Below the pieces are notes generated by a model. It saw nothing but the letters and a program-made list of their open reading frames with translations, ran no database searches and was not told where the DNA came from. This document shows positions 52,716 to 61,052 of a stretch of DNA of 64,000 nt, one piece after another (the stretch's first letter is position 1; each line of letters opens with the position of its first letter). Origin of the DNA: Gallionellales bacterium 39-52-133 (GTDB taxonomy: Bacteria; Pseudomonadota; Gammaproteobacteria; Burkholderiales; Gallionellaceae). The DNA lies in the NCBI GenBank assembly GCA_002278935.1, contig NCJL01000005.1, positions 62,001 through 126,000 of the forward strand, written 5' to 3'. Both the position numbers and the translations under genes were made by a program.

Positions 52716-54857
52716 GTGAAAAAAATAAAAGTACCCTCTACACAACGGGTATTTTTGACCCTCCTCGCTTTTGCATGGTTTATTTCCGACGATGCAATTG
52801 CGCAACCGCTGGAAGATATTTATTTGCAGACTGGAGCAGAGCGGGTGATTGCGACGATCAAGTTGAGCAGTCCGGTGCATAATGTCCGTTACTTGCCGCC
52901 CAAACAAGGCATGACGCTGGAAATCTTGCTGGACAAGCTTCCCAGCGGATCTGGCAGCGAAGAATGGCTGGACAACGAAGTGCGCAAATCCCCTCCTTCC
53001 AGCCTGATTCCCTCTTTTACGGTCAAGACCAATCTGAAAAGCATCCAGCCCAAACTGATCGTCGACTTTAGCCGTGAAGCAGAATACACGGTGCATGCCG
53101 GCAGAGATGGCCGCAGCATTTTAATTGCGATTAAAATCGACAAGGTATTGCCTGTGACTACAGGTGGTCTGCCGAACTTGCCCGAAGTCAAGCCCTTGCC
53201 AGCCAACGCTTCAGACATCAACAAACAGGCGTCAGCGCTCATGCAGCAAGCCCGCAACGCCCTCGCGGCGTCAGATAATGCGGCGGCAATCGATGCATTC
53301 AATAAACTGCTGCTGCTCCCGCCCAACGATTACACCCAGGATGGACAGGAATCGGTGGGTGTGGCCAGAGAACGTGCCGGCCAGACAGCCAAGGCAAAGC
53401 TGGAATACGAGTTGTACCTGAAACTTTATGACAGTGGCAGTGGCGTTGAGCGGGTCAGGACTCGCCTTGCAAGGCTGGGCACATCAGGTGCACTGCCCTC
53501 TGTCACGGCTGAGCGCCAGGCACTGAAGAAACAGAAAAAGCAGAGATTAACCTATGGCAGTCTGTCGATGCACTATTACCATGGTGCCAGCAAAATTGAT
53601 TCTGTTGCTGTCGCCAATTCATTCTCATCTGTTCCGACTGAGTCTACTTTTTCTGCCGTTGATCAATCTGCACTACTGACTACCCTGATTGCGACAGAAC
53701 GTTTTATCAGCGAAGAATATGATAACCGTCTGGTGTTTCAGGATACTGCGTATACCAATTTCATTGCAGGTAAATCCGGCAAAAACAGACTGGGTGCAGC
53801 CTTTTTTGAAGTGAAGAACAGGTTATCTGATTATTCCGCCCGTATTGGACGACAGTCTTCCAGCGGTGGCGGTGTGATGGGTCGCTTTGATGGCGCATTG
53901 GCCGGTTTTGGTGTTACGCCGTCGCTGCGTGTCAATGCGGTCGCGGGACAACTTTCCGACTATACCGAGGGTTCAAAACCGGTGTTTTACGGCCTCAGCA
54001 TGGATATGGGGCCGGTTACGCTGTATGCCATTAATCAGACGGTTGACGGTGTGTCAGACCGGCGCGCCATTGGTTCGGAACTGCGTTTTTTTGAACCGAC
54101 CAAAAGTGCTTTCATATTGCTGGACTATGACACCAGTTATTCCACCTTGAACACCGCAACTTTTCAGGGCAATCTCAGCGCCGGCACCGAGCGCACGTAT
54201 AGCCTGCTGCTTGATCATCGCAAAGCCCCCTATATCAGCACCAGAAATGCATTGAACGGTGCCAGCACGACCTCGGTCAATGATTTGCTATCCATCATGA
54301 ATGAAAGTGATTTGCGTACACTGGCTGCAGCAAGAACCGGCACATCCGATATGGCTCAGCTTGGCATGACACAGCAGCTGTCGCAAAAGTGGCAGCTTGG
54401 TGGTGATATCAAAGTATCCCGTTATGCGGGTTTGCCCGCCAGTGGCACTACAACCCTGGAAGGACAGCTGGCCGAGACACCGGGCACCGGAAATGAATTG
54501 GCGATTTCCCCCCAATTAATAGGAAGCAATCTATTTTCCCAAAGCGATGTAACCATATTTAGCGTGAGCTATTCGACCAGCGCGCTGGCGAAGGGACAGT
54601 CATTTTATGTTTACAGCCGGGCCAAACCAAAGGAAAAATGGTCACTCGATGCTTCCCTGCAATATTACCGGCAGAATTATCTTTCCGGAACATTAATGAC
54701 GAGAATCATGCCTATGGTCAGGACGTCATACCAGATGAGGCAGACACTCAGTCTGGATTTTGAGGCGGGAATTGAACTGAGCCGCACGGAAAGTGCGGAG
54801 CTGTCTTCCGATAGCCAGCGCCAATTTTTCTCGCTGGGTTTTCGCTGGGATTTCTAA
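52716..54857 (+). CDS. Outer-membrane beta-barrel with N-terminal AMIN-like and TPR regions
   Basis: A 713-residue protein. GTG at 52716 with AAGGAG 10 bases upstream is preferred; ATG at 52689 is possible. A signal peptide ends at IA before QPLEDI. Residues 30-140 look like a beta-rich AMIN-type domain, 165-250 form helical TPR-like repeats (LMQQARNALAASDNAAAIDAFNKLL), and from about 280 a series of alternating beta strands ends in GFRWDF, the terminal Phe of outer-membrane proteins. It is a candidate porin sheath for cytochromes. A hairpin CTCCGA/TCGGAG (54858-54878) follows the stop. Confidence 0.82.
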   Translation: MKKIKVPSTQRVFLTLLAFAWFISDDAIAQPLEDIYLQTGAERVIATIKLSSPVHNVRYLPPKQGMTLEILLDKLPSGSGSEEWLDNEVRKSPPSSLIPSFTVKTNLKSIQPKLIVDFSREAEYTVHAGRDGRSILIAIKIDKVLPVTTGGLPNLPEVKPLPANASDINKQASALMQQARNALAASDNAAAIDAFNKLLLLPPNDYTQDGQESVGVARERAGQTAKAKLEYELYLKLYDSGSGVERVRTRLARLGTSGALPSVTAERQALKKQKKQRLTYGSLSMHYYHGASKIDSVAVANSFSSVPTESTFSAVDQSALLTTLIATERFISEEYDNRLVFQDTAYTNFIAGKSGKNRLGAAFFEVKNRLSDYSARIGRQSSSGGGVMGRFDGALAGFGVTPSLRVNAVAGQLSDYTEGSKPVFYGLSMDMGPVTLYAINQTVDGVSDRRAIGSELRFFEPTKSAFILLDYDTSYSTLNTATFQGNLSAGTERTYSLLLDHRKAPYISTRNALNGASTTSVNDLLSIMNESDLRTLAAARTGTSDMAQLGMTQQLSQKWQLGGDIKVSRYAGLPASGTTTLEGQLAETPGTGNELAISPQLIGSNLFSQSDVTIFSVSYSTSALAKGQSFYVYSRAKPKEKWSLDASLQYYRQNYLSGTLMTRIMPMVRTSYQMRQTLSLDFEAGIELSRTESAELSSDSQRQFFSLGFRWDF

Positions 54858-54896
54858 CTCCGACAAATCGTATCGGAGCACTGCTGTCCTGCTAAA

Positions 54897-55439
54897 TCAC
54901 TTTGGCAGCGGTCCAAAATTCATCCCGATAGAAATCCGCCGTTCCATGCTGTGATTTGCGTTGACCGCATGGCGTACAGCGGGAGCAAAGAATACAAACA
55001 TGCCTGTCTGGGGCGTTAGCAGGGTGCGGCTGTATTTGTCCACGATGACCAGCTCGCCGGACTCTGGCGGCACCTGTACGTAATAGACACCCGATAACAG
55101 TTCATCATACTCATCGTGATCATGTTCGCTGGTCACCTCACCCGGACCCATATCATTGATCCAGAAACCGCTGCGTAGTGCCTGACCGGGCAGTTGCAAC
55201 AGGTCTTTGGCGTAACTTTCCGCCTGCGCCAGCACTTGCCCAATCGCTGGAATACGCTCACGTGCCAGATACAGATTCTCGTAACGTCCGCCAAAAAAAT
55301 GGCTGCGCCGCTGTAAATCCTCTGTACGCAATTGCACATAGGCCTTCATGATTTGCCTGTTTATGTCTGCTGCATCCGGCATGAAGCCTATATGAACAGG
55401 AGAATTAGTTAATAGCGGCGGGGGATTTTGAAACGTCAT
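54897..55439 (-). CDS. 2-oxoglutarate/Fe(II)-dependent oxygenase
   Basis: A 180-residue protein with the double-stranded beta-helix pattern of the TIGR02466-type 2OG-Fe(II) oxygenases: the HxD metal site in SEHDHDEYDELLSGVYYVQVP, the second His in APAVRHAVN and the 2OG-binding Arg in RRISIGMNFG. The substrate is unknown. It is convergent with the outer-membrane barrel gene. Confidence 0.82.
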   Translation of the reverse strand: MTFQNPPPLLTNSPVHIGFMPDAADINRQIMKAYVQLRTEDLQRRSHFFGGRYENLYLARERIPAIGQVLAQAESYAKDLLQLPGQALRSGFWINDMGPGEVTSEHDHDEYDELLSGVYYVQVPPESGELVIVDKYSRTLLTPQTGMFVFFAPAVRHAVNANHSMERRISIGMNFGPLPK

Positions 55440-55477
55440 AACAAGGAAGATTGAAGAATATTTAGTACAGGAAGAAA

Positions 55478-56200
55478 TTAAAACTTCTCATAGCCCAGCA
55501 TGTAGCGCCATTGACCCGCTTGCAAGGAAGCCATCGGCACGCGCCCGATACGGATGCGCTTCATCGCCACGACTTTTAAACCTGCCTTTTCGCACATGCC
55601 GGCTATCTGGATGCGCTGGTTGCCTTTAACCGCGAAACGCAGTCTCGATTCGCTTTGCTTGCTGACCTTGACTGGCAACAGTTTGCCACCGGTCTGTATA
55701 CCCTGGTTTAGTTGCTCGATCGCTTCCGGCAAAATCTCACCGGCTATCTCGACGACAAATTCCTGCTCAACTTTTTCTGCGTCGGTAATGAGCTTGCGCG
55801 CGATACGCCAATCCTGGGTCAGCACCATCAGGCCGCTGGATTGGATACCCAGGGTATCGGCCAATAAAAGCCCCTTGAGATGACGCTTGATAAAATGAAT
55901 GCCAGAACGGTCATCAGCAGCCTGATTCTCCGGGGTAATCAGTTTATATACGGCTTCAGCATCGGTTTCAATATCAAAACCGGCAGGCTTGTGTAACAAG
56001 ATAGTGACAGCTTCAGCTTCGGCAAGTGTTGCATCCGGCATAAGTTCAACACGTTGCGCAGCCTGTACGCGGAAGCCGGGCTCTTCAATAATCTGGCCAT
56101 CGACCGTGACAAAGCCAGCTTCGATATATTTTTCCGCTTCACTGCGGCTGCACGGAACCATCATCGCAACGTGTTTGGCCAGACGTATGGAGTCAGTCAT
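55478..56200 (-). CDS. RsuA/RluF-like pseudouridine synthase without the usual catalytic Asp
   Basis: A 240-residue protein with an N-terminal S4 RNA-binding domain (SIRLAKHVAMMVPCSRSEAEKYI) and a pseudouridine-synthase fold (LLHKPAGFD; SSGLMVLTQDW; MKRIRIGRVPM). In active RsuA-family enzymes the segment before SSGL is GRLD with the nucleophilic Asp; here it reads DTLGIQSSGL, so Gly sits at the Asp position. It may be inactive, use another Asp, or be an RNA-binding regulator. An E. coli-like RluF role is therefore uncertain. Confidence 0.75.
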   Translation of the reverse strand: MTDSIRLAKHVAMMVPCSRSEAEKYIEAGFVTVDGQIIEEPGFRVQAAQRVELMPDATLAEAEAVTILLHKPAGFDIETDAEAVYKLITPENQAADDRSGIHFIKRHLKGLLLADTLGIQSSGLMVLTQDWRIARKLITDAEKVEQEFVVEIAGEILPEAIEQLNQGIQTGGKLLPVKVSKQSESRLRFAVKGNQRIQIAGMCEKAGLKVVAMKRIRIGRVPMASLQAGQWRYMLGYEKF

Positions 56201-56349
56201 TGGAGGAAATCCTGAAATATCTCACGGGAGAATGATGGCTGGTGACAAGGCGCTGACAGATTAACAGGCAAAGCGGAAACTTATATAACATATTGATTAT
56301 ATTGAATATATTTAATGCGCTCGACAGCTTGCCGCAACGGTAAATACGA

Positions 56350-56754
56350 CTAATGCAGATGATTTTTTTCTATCACTTCATCATCCTCTTCGTCCTGCCA
56401 GTCCTCCACAAACAAGGGGTCATCGGACAAATCCCAGGCCATGGTATGAATTTCTATGTCAAACCAGTCGCGAAACATCGCCAGTGTGCGGTCTTGCGGC
56501 CAGGCCATTTCGTCTTCCACCCAGCCCATCAACATATGTTCAAACAGAAAATCCCAGCGCTTTTCCACCCATTTTTCGGAATCCGAATTGTCGCTGAACT
56601 GGGGTATGAGAAACACCTCATTATCATCGCGCAAATCATCTACTGTCAGTGTCTGATCGTCAGGATCAACATTGTTTAACCAGTCCAGAAAGGGCTGCCT
56701 GGGAACCAGCAGCACCACTGTTCGATTGAGTGTATAGCGTGGCGTTCTGTTCAT
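56350..56754 (-). CDS. Conserved hypothetical acidic protein
   Basis: A 134-residue protein begun at the internal ATG at 56752-56754 (MNRTPRYTLNRTVVLLVPRQ); an ATG 39 bases upstream is possible. It is very acidic (LSDDPLFVEDWQDEEDDEVIEK at the end), without membrane segments. It resembles a small family of unknown function found in proteobacteria; I cannot assign a role. The gap to the pseudouridine-synthase-like gene upstream contains the motif TTGATTATATTGAATAT at 56293-56309. Confidence 0.65.
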   Translation of the reverse strand: MNRTPRYTLNRTVVLLVPRQPFLDWLNNVDPDDQTLTVDDLRDDNEVFLIPQFSDNSDSEKWVEKRWDFLFEHMLMGWVEDEMAWPQDRTLAMFRDWFDIEIHTMAWDLSDDPLFVEDWQDEEDDEVIEKNHLH

Positions 56755-56871
56755 TGTAAAACCCGTCCAAAAATTAAAGCTTGCACAAATCATGCAGGAA
56801 GTTTCGGACTATAGCAGAGGCAGGGTTTGCTTTGCGAATTTGTGTGCCACGTGACGAGTGTGGCCGCGCAT

Positions 56872-58020
56872 TTATGAGAGTGCGGGTAACTGTTGCGTCA
56901 GTGCCGCTTTTTCAGATACAGCAGCGCCCATCAAAGCAAAACCCAGCAGCTGGCCGTTGCTGTGATGGAACACGGCTTTGACGCCATCAACACTGCCCTC
57001 CACTTTCCACTCACCCTGCGCGCCCTGCTCCGGTGGGGATACCACGGTTGGGCAGGCAGGTGTTTTAACCGCTACCGGCATGGCAGGGTAGTGAACCGGC
57101 GTCGATTTGCCGGTCAGAATAGGGGCCAATGCACGTGCCGCCTGCATGATGGGCATCACGTAAGGCAGCACCCGACCTTCCACTTCGGCGCAATCACCCA
57201 GCGCGTAGATATTGTCAAAATTGGTTTGCAACAAGCCATTCACCACAATGCCGCGATTGGTCTTGATACCAGCTGCGGCGGCCAGGGATGTTCTTGGTCG
57301 CAACCCAACCGCTGACAGCACCACATCGGCGATGATGCTTGCACCATTGGCCAGGGTCAGTTTGAAACCCGCACTCTCGCGCTCAACTTTCTCGGTGGTG
57401 GTGCCCAGATGGAATACCACGCCCTCCGCTTCCAGCTTGCGTTTAATAAACGCGGCGGATTCCGGCGGCAACAAGCGTCCCAATAGCTGCGGCGCCAGGT
57501 CAATTACCTGCACCTTGAAACCTGCATTCACCAGATCATTAGCAAACTCGCAGCCGATCAGGCCGGCGCCGAGAATCGCGACGTCCTTTTTACCATCAAC
57601 AGCCTCGCGGAAGCGGCGATAATCGTCCAGATCATTCACCGATAACACCTCGCCTGCACCGCTGCCCTGCAAGGGAAGGCGTATGGTATCGGCGCCCAGC
57701 GCCAGCACCAGCTTGCTGTATTGCACGGCTACACCATTCACCAGCACCTGATTCTGCTGCGGATCAATCGCCGTGACGCCAGCATTGGGCCTGACCTCAA
57801 CCTTGATTTCCGCCGCCATTTTTGCAGCATCTTTCATCAGCAGAGCGTCAGCCGTTTTCTTCTGCGCAAAGGCATTGGACAGCATGGGTTTGGAATAAAA
57901 ACCGCCGTGATCCTGCGATAGCATCACGACGGGAGTGTCTGCATCCAGCTTGCGAAATTCACGTGCCACCGTGTAGCCCGCAAGCCCGCTGCCGATAATG
58001 ACTACGGGCGGCTGGCTCAT
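56872..58020 (-). CDS. NAD(P)H:rubredoxin reductase
   Basis: A 382-residue flavoprotein with IIGSGLAGYTVAREF at the N-terminus, LALGADTIRLPL, the NAD fold VAILGAGLIGCEFANDL and YALGDCAEVEGRVLPYVMPI. The size and motifs match rubredoxin reductases of Pseudomonas and Acinetobacter. It follows the rubredoxin gene by two bases, and rubrerythrin lies upstream, so electrons from NAD(P)H pass to rubredoxin and then rubrerythrin to reduce peroxide. Confidence 0.93.
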   Translation of the reverse strand: MSQPPVVIIGSGLAGYTVAREFRKLDADTPVVMLSQDHGGFYSKPMLSNAFAQKKTADALLMKDAAKMAAEIKVEVRPNAGVTAIDPQQNQVLVNGVAVQYSKLVLALGADTIRLPLQGSGAGEVLSVNDLDDYRRFREAVDGKKDVAILGAGLIGCEFANDLVNAGFKVQVIDLAPQLLGRLLPPESAAFIKRKLEAEGVVFHLGTTTEKVERESAGFKLTLANGASIIADVVLSAVGLRPRTSLAAAAGIKTNRGIVVNGLLQTNFDNIYALGDCAEVEGRVLPYVMPIMQAARALAPILTGKSTPVHYPAMPVAVKTPACPTVVSPPEQGAQGEWKVEGSVDGVKAVFHHSNGQLLGFALMGAAVSEKAALTQQLPALS

Positions 58021-58022
58021 GA

Positions 58023-58187
58023 TTAAACTTCCACCATTTCAAAGTCAGACTTGGCGACGCCGCAGTCGGGGCATGACCAGTCGGCGGGTACATCTTCCCA
58101 GCGTGTGCCGGGCTTGATACCGTGCTCGGGGTCTCCCTTTGCTTCATCGTAAACAAAACTGCATACCAGACATTGCCATACTTTCAT
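58023..58187 (-). CDS. Rubredoxin
   Basis: A 54-residue protein [20 protein letters not shown]... with the iron-ligating Cys pairs C6-x2-C9 and C39-x2-C42, and the aromatic residues typical of rubredoxin. It begins at ATG 58185-58187 behind AGGAAAC-type sequence and ends two bases before the reductase gene. It serves as single-iron electron carrier to rubrerythrin. Confidence 0.96.
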   Translation of the reverse strand: MKVWQCLVCSFVYDEAKGDPEHGIKPGTRWEDVPADWSCPDCGVAKSDFEMVEV

Positions 58188-58238
58188 GATAGTTTCCTTT
58201 TTAAATAGTTAAGATAAATAAGTTTGTTAAATTGATTA

Positions 58239-58706
58239 TTAAGCCGTTACTTTTGCCAGGGTATCGCGGTAGTGATTGGCATGTTTTTCTTCGACTTTAG
58301 CCAACGCCGCAAATCGTTTGGCCGCTTTTTCAAGTGTAGCCTTGAACTGCTGCGCATGCACCCTTGATTCATCAATTTGCTCGTCGATTTCCGCAACGGC
58401 GGCATGGTTTCCTTCTTCCATGGCGGTGTGCCTGAACGACGGATACATTTCAGTGTATTCGTAGGTTTCGCCTTCGATGGCCATTTCCAGGCATCGGGCT
58501 GGCGTCATTGTCGCGGGCGGGTAGAGCAGGTCAAGATGGCCCAAGGCATGCTGCACTTCCTGCGCTGCGGTCTCTTCAAATACTTTGGCTGTTTCCACGT
58601 CACCTGCCGCGCGGCAGATTCTGGCAAAGTACATATATTTGGTATGGGCCATTGATTCGCCGGCAAAGGCGGATTCAAGATTCTGTATCGTGGTGGGTGC
58701 TTTCAT
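58239..58706 (-). CDS. Rubrerythrin (ferritin-like domain only)
   Basis: A 155-residue diiron protein. The four-helix bundle carries Glu/His ligands in LESAFAGESMAHTKYMYFA, FEETAAQEVQHALGH, AIEGETYEYTEMYP and VEEKHANHYRDTL. The usual C-terminal rubredoxin domain is missing and is supplied by the separate gene downstream. It reduces hydrogen peroxide. The gene is divergent from oxyR across 139 AT-rich bases. Confidence 0.93.
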   Translation of the reverse strand: MKAPTTIQNLESAFAGESMAHTKYMYFARICRAAGDVETAKVFEETAAQEVQHALGHLDLLYPPATMTPARCLEMAIEGETYEYTEMYPSFRHTAMEEGNHAAVAEIDEQIDESRVHAQQFKATLEKAAKRFAALAKVEEKHANHYRDTLAKVTA

Positions 58707-58845
58707 ATGCGTCTCCTGTAAAGTTGTTTGTCAGTGCTTCGGTGCACGGAACGCATAGTAAGGATTTCATATTGATAAATATAATTGTATATTTAAATGT
58801 TATTGATATACTAGACTTATCACATATATTTATGCAAAAGCACTG
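58707..58845. promoter_or_regulatory. Divergent rubrerythrin/oxyR control region
   Basis: This 139-base AT-rich region must carry promoters for both genes and probably an OxyR site. TGATA/TATAC-like repeats (TTGATAAATATAATTG near 58774 and TTATTGATATAC near 58800) are spaced about one to two helical turns apart, but they do not match the OxyR consensus closely enough to define a site. Confidence 0.4.
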
Positions 58846-59751
58846 ATGACTCTGAATGAACTGCGTTATATCGTTGCCGTTGCACAGGAGGGCAATTTCC
58901 GCCGCGCCGCTGAGCGCGTCTTTGTCAGCCAGCCAGCCTTGTCGCTGGCCATCCAGAAGCTTGAAGAGGAACTGGGCGTGCAGATATTCGAACGCAGCAG
59001 AACGTCAGTGAACATGACGCTAACAGGAGAGCTGATCGTAGCTCAGGCGCAGCGCGCGCTGGAAGAGGTGGCACAGATCAGGGAAATCGCCAGCCAGGGC
59101 AAGGACCAGCTGGTCGGCACACTGAAGCTTGGGGTCATTTACACGGTAGGTCCCTATCTGTTGCCGGCACTCATACCAATCCTTAAGCGCAAAGCGCCGA
59201 AAATGCCGCTGGAAATGGAAGAAAACCTCACGGCAAATCTGGAAACACAGCTGGTCAACGGTCGCCTCGATGCAATCATTATTGCGCTGCCCTTCGGCGG
59301 ACCCGGCATCGCCACCCTGCCCCTCTACGATGAGGATTTCAATGTGGTTGTACCGCTGGATCACCCGTGGGCGAAAAAGAAGCAAATCAAAACCGCAGAA
59401 CTGGGCAGCGAGAAAGTGCTGCTGCTCAGTAGCGGCCACTGCTTCAGCAATCAGGTGCGGGAAGCCTGTTCAGAGCTCAACAGCGCGGCGGGCGAAACCC
59501 AGCAGGGCAATTCGCTGGAGACTATACGCAATATGGTGGCCAGTGGTCTGGGTATCACGGTACTGCCGGTCACGGCAAACAGCGAAAAATATCGCAGCAA
59601 TTTAACCCGTGAAATCCCCTTTGCGCCGCCGGCTCCGGCACGGCGTATTGCACTCGCCTGGCGCAAAGGCTTTGCACGCAAACAGGCAATTGAAGTATTG
59701 GCGCAGGCGATTATTGAAACTCACTTAACAGGAATACGGCCTATTAAGTAA
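58846..59751 (+). CDS. oxyR: LysR-family peroxide sensor OxyR
   Basis: A 301-residue LysR-type regulator. The HTH (1-60) contains NFRRAAERVFVSQPALSLAIQKLE, and the sensing domain has the redox pair Cys199 (GHCFSNQ) and Cys208 (REAC) at exactly the E. coli positions, with eight residues between. It is divergent from the rubrerythrin operon, its most likely target. Confidence 0.93.
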   Translation: MTLNELRYIVAVAQEGNFRRAAERVFVSQPALSLAIQKLEEELGVQIFERSRTSVNMTLTGELIVAQAQRALEEVAQIREIASQGKDQLVGTLKLGVIYTVGPYLLPALIPILKRKAPKMPLEMEENLTANLETQLVNGRLDAIIIALPFGGPGIATLPLYDEDFNVVVPLDHPWAKKKQIKTAELGSEKVLLLSSGHCFSNQVREACSELNSAAGETQQGNSLETIRNMVASGLGITVLPVTANSEKYRSNLTREIPFAPPAPARRIALAWRKGFARKQAIEVLAQAIIETHLTGIRPIK

Positions 59752-59842
59752 TTTCCCTGCAACATAGAGAGTCGACATAAATACTAAACCGCTCGTGTTG
59801 AACCAGTCGAAACATGAATGGGTTATTCTGGAAATATAACAG

Positions 59843-59994
59843 TTATCCACAGATTACACAGATTACACAGATTTCCACAGATTTCCACAGATTAAACATA
59901 GTAATTGCATTACTTAGCAAAAACACCTTTTGGGTGATGCTGGCATCACTTATAACTACAAAAATATCTGTGTGAATCTGTGCAATCTGTGGAT
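59843..59994. repeat. CACAGATT repeat array with inverted counterpart and a DnaA-box-like motif
   Basis: The 328-base gap 59752-60079 contains TTATCCACA (59843-59851), identical to a consensus DnaA box, running into five or six tandem copies of about ten bases (CACAGATTA, CACAGATTT) up to 59893. An inverted set, ATCTGTGTGAATCTGTGCAA then TCTGTGGATT, follows at 59965-59994, so the two could form a long imperfect hairpin. The rest of the gap shows nothing else. Confidence 0.7.
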
Positions 59995-60079
59995 TGAACT
60001 GCTGTTGTCAGGATTAATAGCCATCGACAGGCTCGGGCCGAACGGATTGGCAAGGATAATGCCATCCCTAGTTTAATGA

Positions 60080-60964
60080 TCACCACGATCTGAGTTGGCT
60101 CAGGTAGCGCTCAAGCTGTGTTTTAAGTGTGGCTGGCGTAGTGACGATATCGCTGATCAGTTTAAATAAGGGATAAATCTGGCTGTCTATCAGCTTGAAT
60201 TTTTCAACCATCTTCAGAGTATGAATACCCTCCCCCGAAATATCGCCATACTGCCCTGCAGCCAGCTTGCGACCCAATTCATGATGGTGCGAACCCGCGC
60301 TGGTGGCGGTGGTAATCAAGTCACCCAGACCGGCATAGCCATAAGGTGTGGCGGCTTCTGCGCCAAAAGCTTTAACAATGGCTGATAATTCAGCCAGGGC
60401 TGTCACCAACAGATATCCGCGCATATTGTCGCCCAGCTCAAGCTCATCGGCGATACCGAACATAATGGCGTAGACGTTTTTTAGAATCACCGACCAGCTG
60501 CAGCCACTGATGTCGCCGGCTTGCCGGCAGATGAGCTTGCCGCCCTGGAATAGCGCTTTTACAACGTCAAAATCATGCGGCGCTGACAATGCAACATCAG
60601 CAAACGCATAGCGCCCAAGCCTGATCTCTTCCGAAATCATCGGCCCGTAAATCACTCCATAGCGCTGCTTGTCCTTGAGCACATTGGCAAACACCTGGGC
60701 TGCATTTAAACCTGCTTCATCCAGCCCCTTGGCTATCGTCAGGCACAGGCTGTTTTCATTCAGGCAGTGAGCAATTCTCTGTATCGTTTCAAGGTGCGCA
60801 TTGACCGGCAGGCAAAATAAAATGACCTGCGCACCAGCAGCTTCCTCTTCAAGTATGGTCGCAGAGGAACGGCTCCAGATACGAATATCATGCTTGTCCG
60901 CCAGCAAATATTCCAGTGCATGCCCCATTTCACCGTAACCTAAAATCAATACCTTTAACTTCAT
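60080..60964 (-). CDS. NAD(P)H-dependent glycerol-3-phosphate dehydrogenase-like protein
   Basis: A 294-residue protein with dinucleotide motif ILGYGEMGHALEYLL (GxGxxG), IYGPMISEEI, the KNVYAIMFGIADEL Lys region and YAGLGDLITTATS, in the order of GpsA. It is shorter than GpsA (about 330) and the usual TCxSxxSRN signature reads TATSAGSHHHELG. It may be a divergent second copy or act on another phosphate-polyol. It stands alone between a repeat region and a divergent hydrolase. Confidence 0.72.
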   Translation of the reverse strand: MKLKVLILGYGEMGHALEYLLADKHDIRIWSRSSATILEEEAAGAQVILFCLPVNAHLETIQRIAHCLNENSLCLTIAKGLDEAGLNAAQVFANVLKDKQRYGVIYGPMISEEIRLGRYAFADVALSAPHDFDVVKALFQGGKLICRQAGDISGCSWSVILKNVYAIMFGIADELELGDNMRGYLLVTALAELSAIVKAFGAEAATPYGYAGLGDLITTATSAGSHHHELGRKLAAGQYGDISGEGIHTLKMVEKFKLIDSQIYPLFKLISDIVTTPATLKTQLERYLSQLRSW

Positions 60965-61052
60965 TTTTCTGACTCCATCAGCAATATTTCACCACGATAT
61001 TATTCAAACACCGCTCCAGCCTGTAAACTGCAAATATTCAGGCAAGAATACC

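Noticed and set aside
59843-59994. Replication origin based on a DnaA box and AT-rich repeats
   Set aside because: Only one clear DnaA box, no dnaA, dnaN, gidA or rpmH nearby, and the repeats do not look like a DnaA-box cluster.
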